Origin: Paulinella micropora | Lineage: Eukaryota > Cercozoa > Imbricatea > Euglyphida > Paulinellidae | Reading direction: 5' to 3' | Length of the DNA: 64,000 nucleotides | NCBI GenBank assembly: GCA_019918135.1 | Contig: WBZZ01003008.1 | Span: 100,001 to 164,000 of the forward strand | Shown here: one piece after another, positions 1 to 12,212 of the stretch | Position numbering within the stretch: the first letter of the stretch is position 1 | How the letters are laid out: each line of letters starts with the position of its first letter | Position numbers and translations under genes: made by a program | The notes under the pieces: generated by a model | Seen by the model: the letters and a program-made list of their open reading frames with translations, nothing else | What the model was told of the DNA's origin: nothing | Databases searched by the model: none

Positions 1-593
1 CTGTGCAACGGATACGAGACGAAGACCTTCGTTCAAGGGGTGTGGGGTCTACCTTAATTAAGTGACCCCTTTCAGGAACGCGCGCATTTTCAATTGCCCA
101 GGCTGTGCCCACAGCTGTCGGATCACTGTGGACACTTCCCACGCTCTGCTGTGCTTGTGTGCAGCTGAAGGGCAAGGTGGGGGACCGGAGGGACAAGACT
201 GACAGACAGAGGGTTGCCACGTATCGTTCAGGTTGAGCGAGGGGGGGTGTCAACCGCCTCCGAGTCTGACTCTTGTGAGTTTGGATACAACCCCAAGGGA
301 TAAATACACAACGAACTCAGTTGGTCATTACTATTTCAATTTAATTCACCGTTACTTAGGTAGTTGATTTGTCAATAGGCTGGACAGTCAATAATGCCAA
401 TGTTAACTGAACATCAGTAAGACCTGTACCTAAGTTAGTCAGCAGTCTATGACGTGGAAGTCAAAGAGTCAGTTCTTTTATTATACGAGTTATTAAAGTG
501 CGTTTCCATACTGCTTTGATAGTCTTGCTAGGTAGCCCGGATAGATCCTGAAAGGGGTCGGTAAAGGTTCCACGATGGGTAGCTTCCCAAAGG
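1..593. other. No gene recognised; holds one copy of a direct repeat
   Basis: I see no supported gene here. The stretch carries a ~37-bp sequence at 282-319 that recurs in the same orientation at 2763-2799. The two copies flank the coding relic at 594-2414. Confidence 0.5.
282..319 (+). repeat. Direct repeat, left copy (partner 2763-2799)
   Basis: Both copies read GGATACAACCCCAA, then two to three variable bases, then GATAAATACACAACGAACTC. A shared TTGTGAG precedes each. They lie 2.4 kb apart in the same orientation around the relic at 594-2414, as the ends of a degraded mobile element might. No longer terminal repeat was seen. Confidence 0.55.
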
Positions 594-2414
594 TTATGAG
601 CCTTGGAACTGAGAAAACAATAGGTTTAAAGCAAGAGTACATCCCGCAGTTGGATGGTACCACTCGGAATTATTCCAACTTCCGTTACAAGCTAGTGAAC
701 TATGCACGCGGGTGCGTTCGTCCGTAGCACGAATATAGCGGGCCCAGTACGCGTCCATGAGGGCCATTGCAGTCTTGTCTCCCCACTTGTGCACCGTGTC
801 GATGATACGGTTCAAGCGGCATGCCAAAAGCATTGACAAATTGTTCACCTGCAAGTTGAGTGCAAGCTCGCGGGCTTGGTCTGCGACGTTACTGGTCGGC
901 GCGGTCGTCGGACGGGTCATCACGAAGAGCGACCGAACTCGCGTCATCATGTGCAACGTGCGGGGTGGTACACCTGCAAGAGTCGCCGATCGCAGGATCC
1001 TTCCTGTCGTCGATGATGAGGGGGACTCGTTGCCCGTAGATGGTGGGGGTAGTGTGGCCGTCGCAGGAGGGCCACTTGCCGTCGAGGGGACAGGGGTCTG
1101 GGCCAAAGTCGCCGCATCAGAGTCGATGGATCAGCTGACGAACCTGAAGATGAGCTCGACATTGAGCTCGAGGATGACCTTGATGACGAGCTCGCGGGGG
1201 CCGGAGTCACAGCTGTTGCATTACCCGGTGCTGTTGTGATGGGGGCTCCACCTTGGTCCTCCACGGAGGGGCCCGTGCCACCAGCGAGCAGGGTCGGGTA
1301 AGCTTCTTCTTCGACGGAGAAGAGACTCAGCATGACCTGACTGCCTTGCAGTGTTGTGCTGAGCGTGATGCGAGGCGTTGTGCGTGCCGGTGTCGATGCA
1401 GTAGGGGTTGAACCTGACGAATCAGTCGGGGTTGCCGTCTGCGTGACCAAGGTCGGCATAGGTCCGAGGGGGCCAATTATCGGTCGAAATGGCGACGCGA
1501 AAGCTGGATCAGACATGGACAGTGCACGATTGACCAATGGGGCAGGTGGGCGTGTTGCCAGGATGAATGCTAGCGATGGATGCGGGTTACGCCGGGGCAA
1601 GGGTGTCGCTCCACTTGCTAGACTTCCAGGGCGGGCAAATGGATCGATAGGGGTGCTTGAAGGTACCCTACTGATGGGGGGCAATGTTGTTGCACCTACG
1701 GGCATCACAACTGGGGTAAAGGCCATCGGTGGTGACTACAGGGTCCGATGTTGCAGCAGGTGTTGGTGCAGCTGGAGCAGTGGGGCTCGTTGACGGGTGA
1801 GTAAGCGGCATAGGTCCCAAAGGAATACTTCCCAGGGCTGCTGCTGGAGTCGTACCGATCAAGGATAACGGGGGCATGGTAACAGGAGTGCTTGCAGTGC
1901 CAGGCATTGGAAGTACCAATCCAGGGAGTGACCCAGGTGCTCCAGGCAACGAAGTTGAAACAGGTAAATGATTAACAAATACCTCGAGAGGGATGAAGGT
2001 ACCCAATTGATTCCAAAGGGCTTCTTGCTGAGCTGCAGAGCCTGTAGGTCCCAGATACTCCTGGTAGGTGTCGTGGGCTGTCACATTGGCGTTACACATC
2101 AGCTTGAGGGATGGTGTCGGTACTAATGGTAGGTGAAGCAAATTGGTCTGCTTATCTTTTACTGCTTTGAGTAAAATGTTCCTGTATTCACCAGAGTAAT
2201 TGGTGAATAAATCCTCTCGAAACTGCGTTGATTGCGTCCAAGAGAGGTCCGTAGTAAGAGGAGTAGACTTTCCTTCCTCTACTTCTTTCAGGAACTTTTT
2301 CTCCGAAGGCAGAAGACCATGGTAAACGCCCAGGATGGTAAAAGGGTCCAAGCATTTCCTCTTGTGCTCCCGAAGGCGCGACAGGGGATCGTCGTGGCGC
2401 GTGTTGGCGAACAA
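594..2414 (-). pseudogene. Pro/Ser/Thr-rich coding relic of unknown family
   Basis: A coding signal on the minus strand begins with MFANTRHDDPLSRLREHKRK. It continues through a charged, globular-looking stretch of about 150 residues and then becomes strongly Pro/Ser/Thr/Ala-rich. It ends with a short globular piece containing ALMDAYWARYIRATDERT. The open frame is not continuous, so I treat it as broken, with about two breaks. No zinc knuckle, protease or polymerase motif is visible. The 37-bp direct repeats on either side hint at a mobile origin, and a retroelement gag-like gene is possible. The family is not recognised, and a poorly conserved spliced host gene is an alternative. Confidence 0.35.
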
Positions 2415-2762
2415 TCCACGTTACCAGGGGTAGGCCAGACAGTGTGGGTACACTTGTAGAGCACGATGAGCAGCAAAGAGGATGATCTTGCTGGGTGATA
2501 GGGGGGTGACCCTGTCACAAACAAAACCAGACATATACTGTGTTGGTTGGCTACATTGAGTGTAGGAGAACAGAGAGACGACACAGAAATGCAAAGACAG
2601 GTGAACGATCTGTCTCACATATGTGTTTGTTGCTGACCTCTGATCTCCCACATTCGTTGAGTAGTACCTTCCTTGTAGGAGGTGCTTTCAAATCGATCTG
2701 TCGACAGAGCACACAAAACTCGTGTGTGCAGTTTCCACTTGAAAGGAAAATTCGAATTGTGA

Positions 2763-2799
2763 GGATACAACCCCAATTGATAAATACACAACGAACTCT
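2763..2799 (+). repeat. Direct repeat, right copy (partner 282-319)
   Basis: This matches 282-319 except for two or three central bases. It marks the right side of the 594-2414 relic. Confidence 0.55.
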
Positions 2800-5310
2800 T
2801 ATTAAAAGACTCTATGGCTGCAAATAGCCCTAACTCCTGAGAGTAGGTGAAATACCAGTAAATAGCTGAGAGGTCACCTCGTTTATTTACGTTGATTTCT
2901 ACTGGTTTGCAGGCTTGGTTTGCAAAGTACGATCTTGGTTGAACGTAGATTGTGAGTAGCTGTTAGACGACACTTGAAGTTAAATGTACAATGCACTTGA
3001 AGGTGGCTTCAAGTTCAAGTCATTGGTGTTCAAGTGGAAGTTCGAGATTTTCATTGGGGAAAATCTCTCTAAGTATGATGTGAAACCTAGATGTGCACAG
3101 CGAAAATGATTTTTCGGTTCTCTTGACTGTGTTCCCCAAAATTCACCGTAAATTGTGGTTTTCGGAAAATCACGGAAAAAAGGCAACGGAGAAGGGAAAA
3201 ATAGCAATTGCTGTAAAAACGTTGATTAAATCGTTTGAAGTCATTCCTGGACGAAATCGAAACCTAGTTAGTGAAGTCGAAACGTCGTGCAGAGGAGAAT
3301 CTAACGGATTGGTCAAAAACAGTAAAATGTCAACGGTAGTGGTTTTGGCCGGTCGTTAAAGTGCTCAGTCTGATACTCGAAAAATTTAATATTGTTCTTG
3401 TCCAGGGGTGTGTGCCGAACGTGTTTGTTTCCTTGCGGCGGTGGCAGCTAGAAGGACACACGAGCATACCATTTGTTGTGCTCATCGGCTTCAAGCCAAG
3501 AGTGTGTTGAACGTGTTTGTTTCCTTGCTGAGAAGGACACACGGGCACATCAGTTTGTCTGTGCTCATTATAGCAAGGGGACGTGGTGAGTCTGTACACC
3601 TTGTAAGGAGAGCACGTTATTCCTATTTCATTTCCGACGTTACCCGGAGTTACCGTTACAGCGGCAGCGGAGTCGCGGGGTGGACCGGTGCCTTGCGCAT
3701 CGGTGGACTTTCAACGGGAAATGCTCACGGACACTTAATTAGTAGTTCGCGTTGTAAGGACCTTTGGTTAGGCGACCCGATAGCAAGGGAATAGGCTTTA
3801 ACAATTGTGCGTCTAGATTGCCAAACTCCACAGGAGACGTAGGCTAGCGCATTTGCTCATTTTTAGTCTTATTATTTGTAACGTTGATCTTATTGCGCTC
3901 ATCGTTTTAGTCTAGCTATTTAACCGAACTCTACAGGAGACGTAGGGTAGCTCACTTGCCCTTTATTTGCGCACTTGATACAGTTGTTAGTTATGGATTA
4001 TGGTAGGACACTGACTTGTAAGGGAGTCTAATTAAGGGGGAGGATTGGACATTAATTAGACCCTTTCTCCTCAGTTATGTCCATTATTACGCAATTATCC
4101 GTTAGTAGTAGTTGTTACTGTTAGTAGTATTATTAGTTGTTAATACAGTCAATTGTAGTACTTATCTGGTACTGGTGGCGCATCCTGTCGCACCAGCTTT
4201 TTACCATTACCTTTTTTACCCATATCTGTATGTTACATGGGGTCAATTCTGGAAGGTACATCTTTTGTGACGTCGGCAGTTGGACTGGCGGGAATTGTTT
4301 TAGTATTATTAAATTCTTTTAGTTTGAAAGTCGCAAGCAGGTAGGAGGGGGACGCCCCGAGTGCCTGTTTAAGACGGAAAGCAAGTGAGGAGGTTTTTGT
4401 CACGAGTCCATTGTAGTATTGTAAGGCACGGTCACTGAGGAAGCGTGAAGTTCAACTGAGACTGGCCCCCGGCGGGTAACTTGCAGATTTATTAATATTG
4501 ACTCGTGACGTGATGATCAGGCCGCCGGCACCCGCGAGTTGGAGTCAGCTGAGTGACCGTACTCTCACTTGAACTTCTCCTGCCGGCGTACGGCCGGCCC
4601 GGCGCAATCATGATCACTGGCATGTCATGATGAAAGTTAACTTGATATTAATACTATATGAATGATTGAGTGTAGTTGACGCGTCCGCCGGGCTCATCTC
4701 TCACGCATATGTAACACATGGGCCTGAGTAACTTGAATGGCACCGGCGTCACGCCACTGACCGGCAGTGACCGGCTGAGCACTTGCTGAGTGCCGGTGGC
4801 ACCGCCCGCCGCCCGCAGTAATAACCGGACCGGTTCGGATTCAGAGCTTTCAAGGATTCCGGAATGATGGCACGAGTGGGTCCGACTCACGGTAAAATAT
4901 GACCAGCTTAAAATTGAGCATTTAGTTCACTTTTTGGGTTGCAACCGAGAGCCGCCAAGAAAGATTGAGGTGGCACCTCGTTGTTAGGACAATTACGTTT
5001 TACTTTTAGTAATTACTTTGTGACTGGTAAGTAATTTATCCGTATAGTTCTAGTAAATAATTGTAACGGACGTAACGGTACATATTGGCATTCAGAATCG
5101 GACAACAACCATTGTGTAATAATTACAGTCGTGCGGACTTTATTTCAGTTTCATTATTGCCTTTGAGTTTGTCAGTTCTGCTATTTACGTGCGGATTAAA
5201 AGTGTCACGGTCGATTGGTATCGTGGCTTCTAACGGAGTCTCTCAGCAAACCGGCGTCTAAGGTATTAGGTCCGTGAGTGACCTGGTATCAAGTTACCTA
5301 ATCAACGGTT
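2800..5310. other. Non-coding stretch upstream of copia gag, with short internal repeats
   Basis: No gene is supported. Two degenerate tandem duplications are visible. One unit (GAACGTGTTTGTTTCCTTGC followed by AGAAGGACACACG) occurs near 3415-3470 and again at 3505-3550. Another (CTCCACAGGAGACGTAGG and variants) occurs near 3827 and 3928. This may be the 5' non-coding region or LTR of the copia element that follows, but I could not find a matching copy downstream of the element. Confidence 0.4.
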
Positions 5311-6651
5311 ATGAGCCGCTGGGGAAACGAATTTCGGCACCATGCGATCAGCATGAGACAACTGATGTCTCACACTCCGGTGTGTAGCGGAAATAAAAAG
5401 GATTTACAGAGTTGCTATTACCAGATAGAGGAATATGCCTACGGGATTAGCACAACACTCGGGGATATGTTTCATGATGCTTTTAAAGATCATAAAGCGG
5501 CAAGAACAAAGTATGGTTTTGACAGAGACAGGATGAGAAAAGCAGAAGAAATGGAAGAACCGAGAGAACCACACGAGGTAGACACACCGGAAGGATCAGA
5601 CGAAGAAGAAAGTGAAACAGAGACACAACAAACACGACAACCGAGACAGAGAAGTAGCCAAACACCACCAGACTCGAAGACACAGCAAGAGAAACCTGCC
5701 AACTGGAAAGACCTCTCAAAGGAAGAGAAGAAAGCTTGGGAGGATAGGGCGAACAGAAAGAAGAAAAGACAGATGACGAGAACCAACAAGGACGTGTATT
5801 TGCTGAGGAAGAAAAGATACAGAGAAGAAATGCAATACCTGCATCGCTGCAGGATGTTTCAACTTCTCGTAACAACAGCATTATCGGAATCCAAGGTGTT
5901 TCAATTTTTGTGCAGTAAAAACGTTCATTGCCCGTTTGAGAAAGTCTGCATTGTCAAAGCAAAATACTGTAATCTAAGTGGTGCGGCGAGATACATAGAG
6001 GAGAAAGCATTTAAAGAGATGAGACCGAGACCGACAGAGGATATGGATGAGTATCTAACACAACATCTACTGCAGAAGAACTTGCTAGAAGCTCTGAGAG
6101 GGAAGCCATTTGAGCCAGAAGAAGCAGTAAATGGGTTGTTAGAGAAGCTAGCAGACAATGAGGCCTATGGGCCCGCTTACCTAAACGATCATTATAGATT
6201 AGCAGCAGCGAGCAGGCCAACACATGATGATATGGTAGAGTCGGCAAGAGAAATATACGTGTTGTGGGAAGCGAAGCAGAAGAGACTGAGAAAGGAACAT
6301 AGGAGAGAGAAAGAGACGAAGAGAGAGGGTAAGGGAGCGAATCTACTGTTTGGAGAGGGAGAGGGAGGAGAGAAGGGAGAAAGGAGAGAGAAGAACAAGA
6401 AATGGACTAAGAACGGGAAGGGCAAGGGCAACAAGAATGGTAGTGATAGTTCAGAGCAGGAATGGTGGCTGACAGCGACATGCTATAACTGCTACCAGAC
6501 TGGACACACAAAGCGTTTTTGCCCCAAACAAAAGTCAAGCCCCAAACGAACTAGTCCAAAGTCAGCTCACTCTAACTCCACAAAAGGAAAGCAAAGAGAC
6601 AAGAGTGGCAAGTTCAAAAAGAAAGCAGCCGCAAAGGAGTCACTCTTATGA
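5311..6651 (+). CDS. Copia Gag-like nucleocapsid polyprotein (fossil part)
   Basis: This open frame of 446 residues is highly charged. A helical, Lys/Glu-rich middle leads to a CCHC zinc knuckle (CYNCYQTGHTKRFC) near residues 394-407, followed by a basic tail. In copia elements Gag forms the cytoplasmic virus-like particle and binds the RNA through this knuckle. The knuckle, the position upstream of protease and integrase, and the basic C-terminus support the call. The N-terminal part is not recognisable on its own. It is the best-preserved part of this element. Confidence 0.8.
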   Translation: MSRWGNEFRHHAISMRQLMSHTPVCSGNKKDLQSCYYQIEEYAYGISTTLGDMFHDAFKDHKAARTKYGFDRDRMRKAEEMEEPREPHEVDTPEGSDEEESETETQQTRQPRQRSSQTPPDSKTQQEKPANWKDLSKEEKKAWEDRANRKKKRQMTRTNKDVYLLRKKRYREEMQYLHRCRMFQLLVTTALSESKVFQFLCSKNVHCPFEKVCIVKAKYCNLSGAARYIEEKAFKEMRPRPTEDMDEYLTQHLLQKNLLEALRGKPFEPEEAVNGLLEKLADNEAYGPAYLNDHYRLAAASRPTHDDMVESAREIYVLWEAKQKRLRKEHRREKETKREGKGANLLFGEGEGGEKGERREKNKKWTKNGKGKGNKNGSDSSEQEWWLTATCYNCYQTGHTKRFCPKQKSSPKRTSPKSAHSNSTKGKQRDKSGKFKKKAAAKESLL

Positions 6652-8368
6652 GGGGAGAAGTAGGAGAGGAGGGTGAGGAGGAAGAAGGAGACAAGTCTGA
6701 AGGAGAGGACAGCTCAGAAGAAGAAGAGTATGGGCTAGTCATGATGGAGGGTGCAGAAGAAGCAATGGAGGGAAACATAGAAAGTGGGGAAAGCATTATT
6801 GCTCGTGAAGCAGAGCAAGAGGGCGAGGAGGATAGTGAGCCCCCAAAGGAGCAAAGTGACAACAAACCCTTAGATCAACCCGCAAGAGCCCGTGGGGGGG
6901 GAAGCTGTCGAGTGCTCCATTGGCTCGAAACACACTCCGAGACAGACCCCACAACCCTCCACCTCGCACTCTCACTCTACAACAACCCTCCACCTCGTAC
7001 TCTCACTCTCTGCTCAACACCCCGACACCTCTACAACAACCACTCCTGCCCTCACAACCTCACGAGACACACAACGTGTGCAACCCTCACCATTGCAACC
7101 AAAACCCTCGCAAGTGAAAGAGAAAGAGAAACGGAAAATTGAGAAACCGACACCCACACCCTCTCAGAAATCAAGACAATCAAAGAACGAAACACCACGT
7201 CCCACTACACTCACTCCTAAGAGCCACACCACAGGCCCACTAACCACTCGTTGTACTGGGCGGAACTGGAAGGGAGAACAGTGTGGAGTTAGGTTTGGAC
7301 AGGGGGGGAGTTGGGGCAAGGCGGGTGAGGCAGCAAAGAGGCTAGTGTATGCAGACTTATGTGGTTATCATGCCCGTCAAGACCCACTATTCCCTGACAT
7401 TGACCTAGCACAAGACCCTTCACGTCGCCCACGCCCTTCCTGTGTATCCGTCTGAGAATGAGATGATAAGCATATTGAGAGAGAGGGAGGGAAAGGGGGC
7501 GAGTGCACAGCAAATCTCGCAAAAAGATACGGCAAAACCCGTGAAGAAAAACTCGCTAAGTCCCGCAAATATCGGAGAAAAAGATAAGGAAAGTGTCGAA
7601 AAACCCGGTAAGAAAGGAGTTAGTGCAGATTCACGGAATGATGCTGTTTTGCCAGGGAAAGAGGCAAGGACCGGCGGGACTAGAGCTGGAGAAGAGATGG
7701 CATTTGATGAGGCTGATGAGCGTGTAGGAGGGACAAGTGAAGGTAAGTCTTGGCCACCATCGCTACTACCACCACAAGGTCCGTCTCCTTTGGATAGAGT
7801 AGGAGACAGTGTAGAGTCACAGACAGAGCAGACAAGCGAGACACACACACATGAAACACCTGTGGGGAAGAGCACTAAAAGAGACACAGAACACGGAAAG
7901 GTAATAAGCTTTGAAGACTTTAAGAGAATAAGTGAACAGCTGAACAACCTGTGTGTTTTGGATGATGAAACGGGAGATGTTGTGATGATGACAAAGAAGG
8001 AAGGAGAGAGAGTAGCAGAGGCAGATGGACTGTTGACAGATGTGTTTTGGGCTGTGAACGAAGTATTTCTGAAGCATGCAGCAGGCACACCACAAATCAC
8101 ACGAGAGACAGTCATAGAGAAGCGAGCAGCTAGAACCACTCAGAGTGCAAAGGCTAAGGAAAGAGCTAAGTGGGAGTGTGAGTTCAGACACAGTGAAGGA
8201 CATCCAAGACCTGAGAAAACGGAAATAGCTAGGTTGCTATATGCATTAACGAAGGGAGCAGAAAAGATAGTAGTGAAAGAGGGTTTGTGTTACGACCCGG
8301 ACGGCAAAGAGAACGAGTTTTACACAGCTGTTAGGAATAATAGACTATGGAATACTCGACTTAGCTAA
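6648..8368 (+). pseudogene. Charged/low-complexity region between copia gag and protease
   Basis: The coding-like sequence is acidic at first (Glu/Asp-rich, 6648-6890), then Thr/Pro-rich. It ends as a more globular stretch (about 7880-8368) containing LDDETGDVVMM and a Cys/His-poor helical tail. Copia elements usually pass from the zinc knuckle almost directly to the protease, so a 2-kb spacer is unusual. It may be an extra domain gained by this lineage or unrelated inserted sequence. The region looks broken and has no recognisable catalytic motif. Confidence 0.4.
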
Positions 8369-8408
8369 GAACCACGACAATCAATTTGCTCTTTTCATCG
8401 TACGATCG

Positions 8409-9278
8409 ATGCCCCACCTTATGAAGATTTGGCATGAGGTAGAAGCGAGTGGGGTTACACTGAACGCACTTTTGCGGAAGTTACACTCAGGAGATGCATA
8501 CAAGTTCTTCAGTCCAGAACAGACAGCAGCGAGAAAGAGGGAGTTTGATAGGAAGAGACGGGAGATAGACGGACACTCAGACATGGAGGAGGATAATGAG
8601 GAGTTTGACCCGGAGAACCTAGAACACTCCAGAACCTCCGAGGAGATGAGGTCAGGAATTCCCATAAGCTTTAAATCGTATTGCGAAGCACGAGAAGAGC
8701 TTGATTGGATGTACGAGGAGAGATTTGAGAAGAGAAGAAAGAACAAAGCCCAAGGGAAAGGGAGTGAGGAGGAGGATGAAGAGGAAGATCACAATCTCAT
8801 GGTAGACGATAGCGAGACGGTAGGACGCAAGAAAAAGATGATAGTTCAAGACAGCGGATCGTCCAGGGATATAGCATGTACACCGCACATCTTACACAAC
8901 GTCCGAGATATTGAAACCGTTAGCTTAGTCACCGGAAACGGAGAGAGTGTGGATGGGGGAAGCGAGGTTGACAAGAATAAATGGATCAGGAAAGCCAGTT
9001 TTGGTAAAGAAAGATATGTTGTTGGACAACAGGGTGCCAGTCAACAATTTATGTCTACTGGAAACATGGACCACAACCACCACAGATCTATCATTCACCA
9101 GAATGGGCAACTACTAATCCTAAAGCACCCCATAACAATTAAAGAGAGTGACGTGATCGCGAGGGGGAGACTTACGCCTGGCATGCTCTATCGCTGGGAC
9201 AATGAGAAAGACAAGCCCCTCAACATAAATGAGCGTTACAACCCCAAAGTGAAAGAGAAGAAGAATAAGACGGGGTAA
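8409..9278 (+). CDS. Copia aspartic protease and pre-integrase region (fossil part)
   Basis: Near residues 145-165 the frame holds IVQDSGSSRDIACTPHILHN. This is the D-S/T-G active-site signature of Ty1/copia proteases with the typical residues that follow. Downstream, HNHHRSIIHQNGQL and LTPGMLYRW resemble the gag-pre-integrase segment. The protease would mature the Gag-Pol polyprotein inside the particle. The upstream half is acidic and unassigned. It belongs to the broken copia element. Confidence 0.7.
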   Translation: MPHLMKIWHEVEASGVTLNALLRKLHSGDAYKFFSPEQTAARKREFDRKRREIDGHSDMEEDNEEFDPENLEHSRTSEEMRSGIPISFKSYCEAREELDWMYEERFEKRRKNKAQGKGSEEEDEEEDHNLMVDDSETVGRKKKMIVQDSGSSRDIACTPHILHNVRDIETVSLVTGNGESVDGGSEVDKNKWIRKASFGKERYVVGQQGASQQFMSTGNMDHNHHRSIIHQNGQLLILKHPITIKESDVIARGRLTPGMLYRWDNEKDKPLNINERYNPKVKEKKNKTG

Positions 9279-9480
9279 GCGGGGCGGGAATCCCCAAAGA
9301 GAGAGAAAGTGAGAGCAAGCAAGCGAGAGTAAGTGAGAACGAGGAAGCTAGAGGCAGCGTTTTATACGCCATGTATCCTGAGAAAGGTAAAAAGGGTAAG
9401 CCCGTTGACATTTATGTCATACATTAGTGTAGTGGGCCGACGATAAAGCTTTACCAAACACCTATGCATTAGGCAAGGCA

Positions 9481-10358
9481 ATGGGTAGGAAATTGACAGG
9501 AAACGAGGATAGTGTTAGATTTTGTGAAGCCTGTATGATGGGAAAAGCTAAAGTGTTACCCAGATTTAAGGTTAATAGAATTAGGAGAGCGAGTTACCCT
9601 TGTGAGATTTTGCACATAGATACTTCCCGACCTTGGGCGGTAATGTCAATTCACGGTAAGTACTATAAATTTTGCGTTACAGACGATTACTCGGGGTACA
9701 TCAAAGATTATTATTTACGATCCAAGAACGAGTTTGTAGATTGTTTGAAGCAAGCGGTAGCATGGTGAGAGACAGACAGGGAAGAAAGTCAGACAGATCA
9801 CTTGCGACAACGAGTTCGATGTCCCAAGTGAGATTATGGAAACCTCTACAATTCATTTAGAAGACTAGTGCTCCAGGTGATAAAGATGGCAATCCCATAG
9901 CTGAGAAGGTCAACGACATCACAGCAGGACCAGCCCGGGCCATGCGATATGAGGCTAATTTACCACCCCAATTTTGGGCGGAAACGGAACACACAGCCAC
10001 AACATTGCACAACATTCTACCAGCCACGACAGGGCCTAGGAAAGGAATCTCACCTTTTGAGCAATGTCTGGGCTACAAGCCAGCTATCCGACAACTTAAA
10101 CCTATAGGATGTTTAGGTGTAATGTACATAGGAAAGCAGGTAGGCAAAGGCAACTATAGGGGAAAGCGTGTGATGTTACTTGGATATGATGTGTTCAAGG
10201 AACTATACCGAGTTTGGGATGGTCGAAAAATCATCACAAATGTGCGTAATGTACGCTTTAACCACAATGTAGTTGGCAAGGATGCTCACCCACCCAGAGA
10301 AGTTAGATGGGACGACGAGGAATCTGAGGAGGAGAGTAAAATGACACCGTACAGCTAG
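9481..10358 (+). pseudogene. Copia integrase region (fossil part)
   Basis: FCEACMMGKAK is the CC half of the integrase HHCC zinc finger. It is followed by LHIDTSRPW, the first catalytic Asp of the DDE core, and by FCVTDDYSGY, which carries the second Asp-containing strand. The later stretch (9942-10358), with NLPPQFWAE and SPFEQCLGYKP, is the typical end of the copia integrase core. Integrase would insert the cDNA into host DNA. The region is broken. Confidence 0.8.
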
Positions 10359-10868
10359 AACAGCCGTTAGACGAACCCGAACATAAAGATGAGGGGAGTT
10401 AGACAAAAATGAGGAGTCACAGGAAGAAAAAGACATTCACCGTCCAGATTCCGGTCTCCCATCAGAGTCGAAGGTAGAACTAGCTAACAACAACGATGAT
10501 GGGGTTACATCCGTCACATCGTTAGAGGCGCAAAGCCCCGAAGCAGACCACCCTAGTAGGAGGTACGTAGAGGGAGACGCGCCCACAAAGGGCCTCACTT
10601 GGGAGCAAAGTGACAAGATCACACCAGCTAACATAGTGAGAGGGAAACGAGAAGCGAAGGTTAGGACACCAGTTACACAACCACCTCCAGAAAAGAAGGC
10701 AGCAGTAAAAGCAGCTACATTGACAGGAGAGAGAGAGTTAGTGTACCGGGAGTAGCTTTCGGAGAAGAATGGGCAAAGGAAGAATATGGAGACAAATGGC
10801 GATCAGTTAAGAGAGAAGGAAAAGTCTTAGAACCATGCAAGAAGGGAGAGAGACTTAAAGTCCGTAAG

Positions 10869-11563
10869 ATGCCTAAGCCCAGTCACTTCGTAGTCTTTGA
10901 CGACGGTCAAGTAGAAAAGATGTTAGATAGCGAAATTAGAAAGTATCGGATAGATAGGATAAGACCCGTCGGAGAACTAGAGCATCCCAAGATGTCTGCA
11001 GAAAGTATCGTGGAGGATCAGACCACTGCGTTACTGTACCTGACATTGAAGGTACCAAAGGCAATCGTAGACGAGGGATTAACTGCGAAAGAGTTGAAAG
11101 CAGGAATGGATAAAGAGATTGAAGCTCTAAAGTCTTTTAACACTTACACGTGGGTAAGCCCTAAAGAAGCGAGAGAAAAAGGAGTAAAGGTAGTGAGACT
11201 AACATGGGTACATAAAGTCAAACTAGACGAAAAGGGACGTAAGCTCATTAAGTCGAGATTAGCTTTGAGGGGAGATATGCTAGAGCCACAGGAGTTAGCT
11301 ATAACCCAGATCAATTATTTGTGCCCTGTGCCGCGCATCGCTCATTACTCTTTTTGTCTACGCTTGCAGCATGGCATGGACATAAGCTATACGGTATAGA
11401 CTTCAAAAATGCTTATCTAAATGCACGAATGCATGATCCTGTTTATGCTTATGCACCCGATGGGATAGACAGTGAAAAGCATAAAGGCATGATATGGAGA
11501 GTAGATGGAGCTCTGTATGGCGCGCCGCAAGCTGGTAGGAGATGGTATGAAATCTTAGCACCT
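10869..11563 (+). pseudogene. Copia reverse transcriptase, upstream half (fossil part)
   Basis: TWVHKVKLDEKGRKLIKSRL is the conserved copia RT entry motif. DFKNAYLNA carries the first catalytic Asp, and VDGALYGAPQAGRRWYE is the following conserved segment. The coding signal is cut where the long-TIR transposon enters (11564). It resumes on the far side at about 21848. The region is broken. Confidence 0.85.
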
Positions 11564-12212
11564 GACAGGTTAAAATGCACGAAGTTCTGCAAGAAAAATC
11601 CAACACTTTTGAAAATTATTGTTTCCTTCATAAAAACAAAAGATTATATGTTATTTTAATAATATTAAAAAATTCAAAAAAATTGAATTTCTAACCGTTA
11701 CAACTGCTTTTTAACGGTTTTGTAAGGATTTTGTGGATTTTTGTAATCTATTTGTTCTTTCTTGGTTTTCATTGAAAACAACTACACTTTATATTCTTTT
11801 ACATCAGAATAATATAATTTATCATAATTTTTCAAAAATATTCAAAAATATTCAAATTTGTAACCGTTACATAACCGTTTCGAACGTTGTATCATATATT
11901 GTTAATTTTTTGTAATCTATTTGTTCTTTCTTGGTTTTCATTGAAAACAACTAGACTTTATATTCTTTTACATCAGAATAATATACTTTATCATAATTTT
12001 TCAAAAATATTTAAAAAAATTCAAATTTGTAACCGTTACATAACCGTTTCGAACTTGAAAAGGTACATTGTTGATTTTTTGTTGTGTAAATTTCAGTAGT
12101 GCAACAAGTCACGTTACGTAAGTAGTTTTGATACAGAAACATTCAATAATGTTTTTTATTAATATTAATAACATTATTAAATTAAATTCAAATTCAATTT
12201 CAAATTCAACTT
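11564..12212 (+). repeat. Left terminal inverted repeat of the 10.3-kb transposon
   Basis: The arm is AT-rich and built from two ~169-bp tandem sub-units (11741-11909 and 11910-12078). Each ends in TAACCGTTACATAACCGTTT. A further TAACCGTTAC is at 11692. The repeated AACCGTT motif, in both arms, is a candidate transposase-binding site. Similarity to the right arm fades at about 12212. Confidence 0.85.

Noticed and set aside
5283-5295. Copia primer-binding site
   Set aside because: TGGTATCAAG resembles the tRNA-Met site, but no LTR ends just before it and no matching 3' LTR was found.
2800-5310. 5' LTR of the copia element
   Set aside because: Internal repeats are present, but no sequence is shared with the region after RNase H, so LTR borders cannot be supported.
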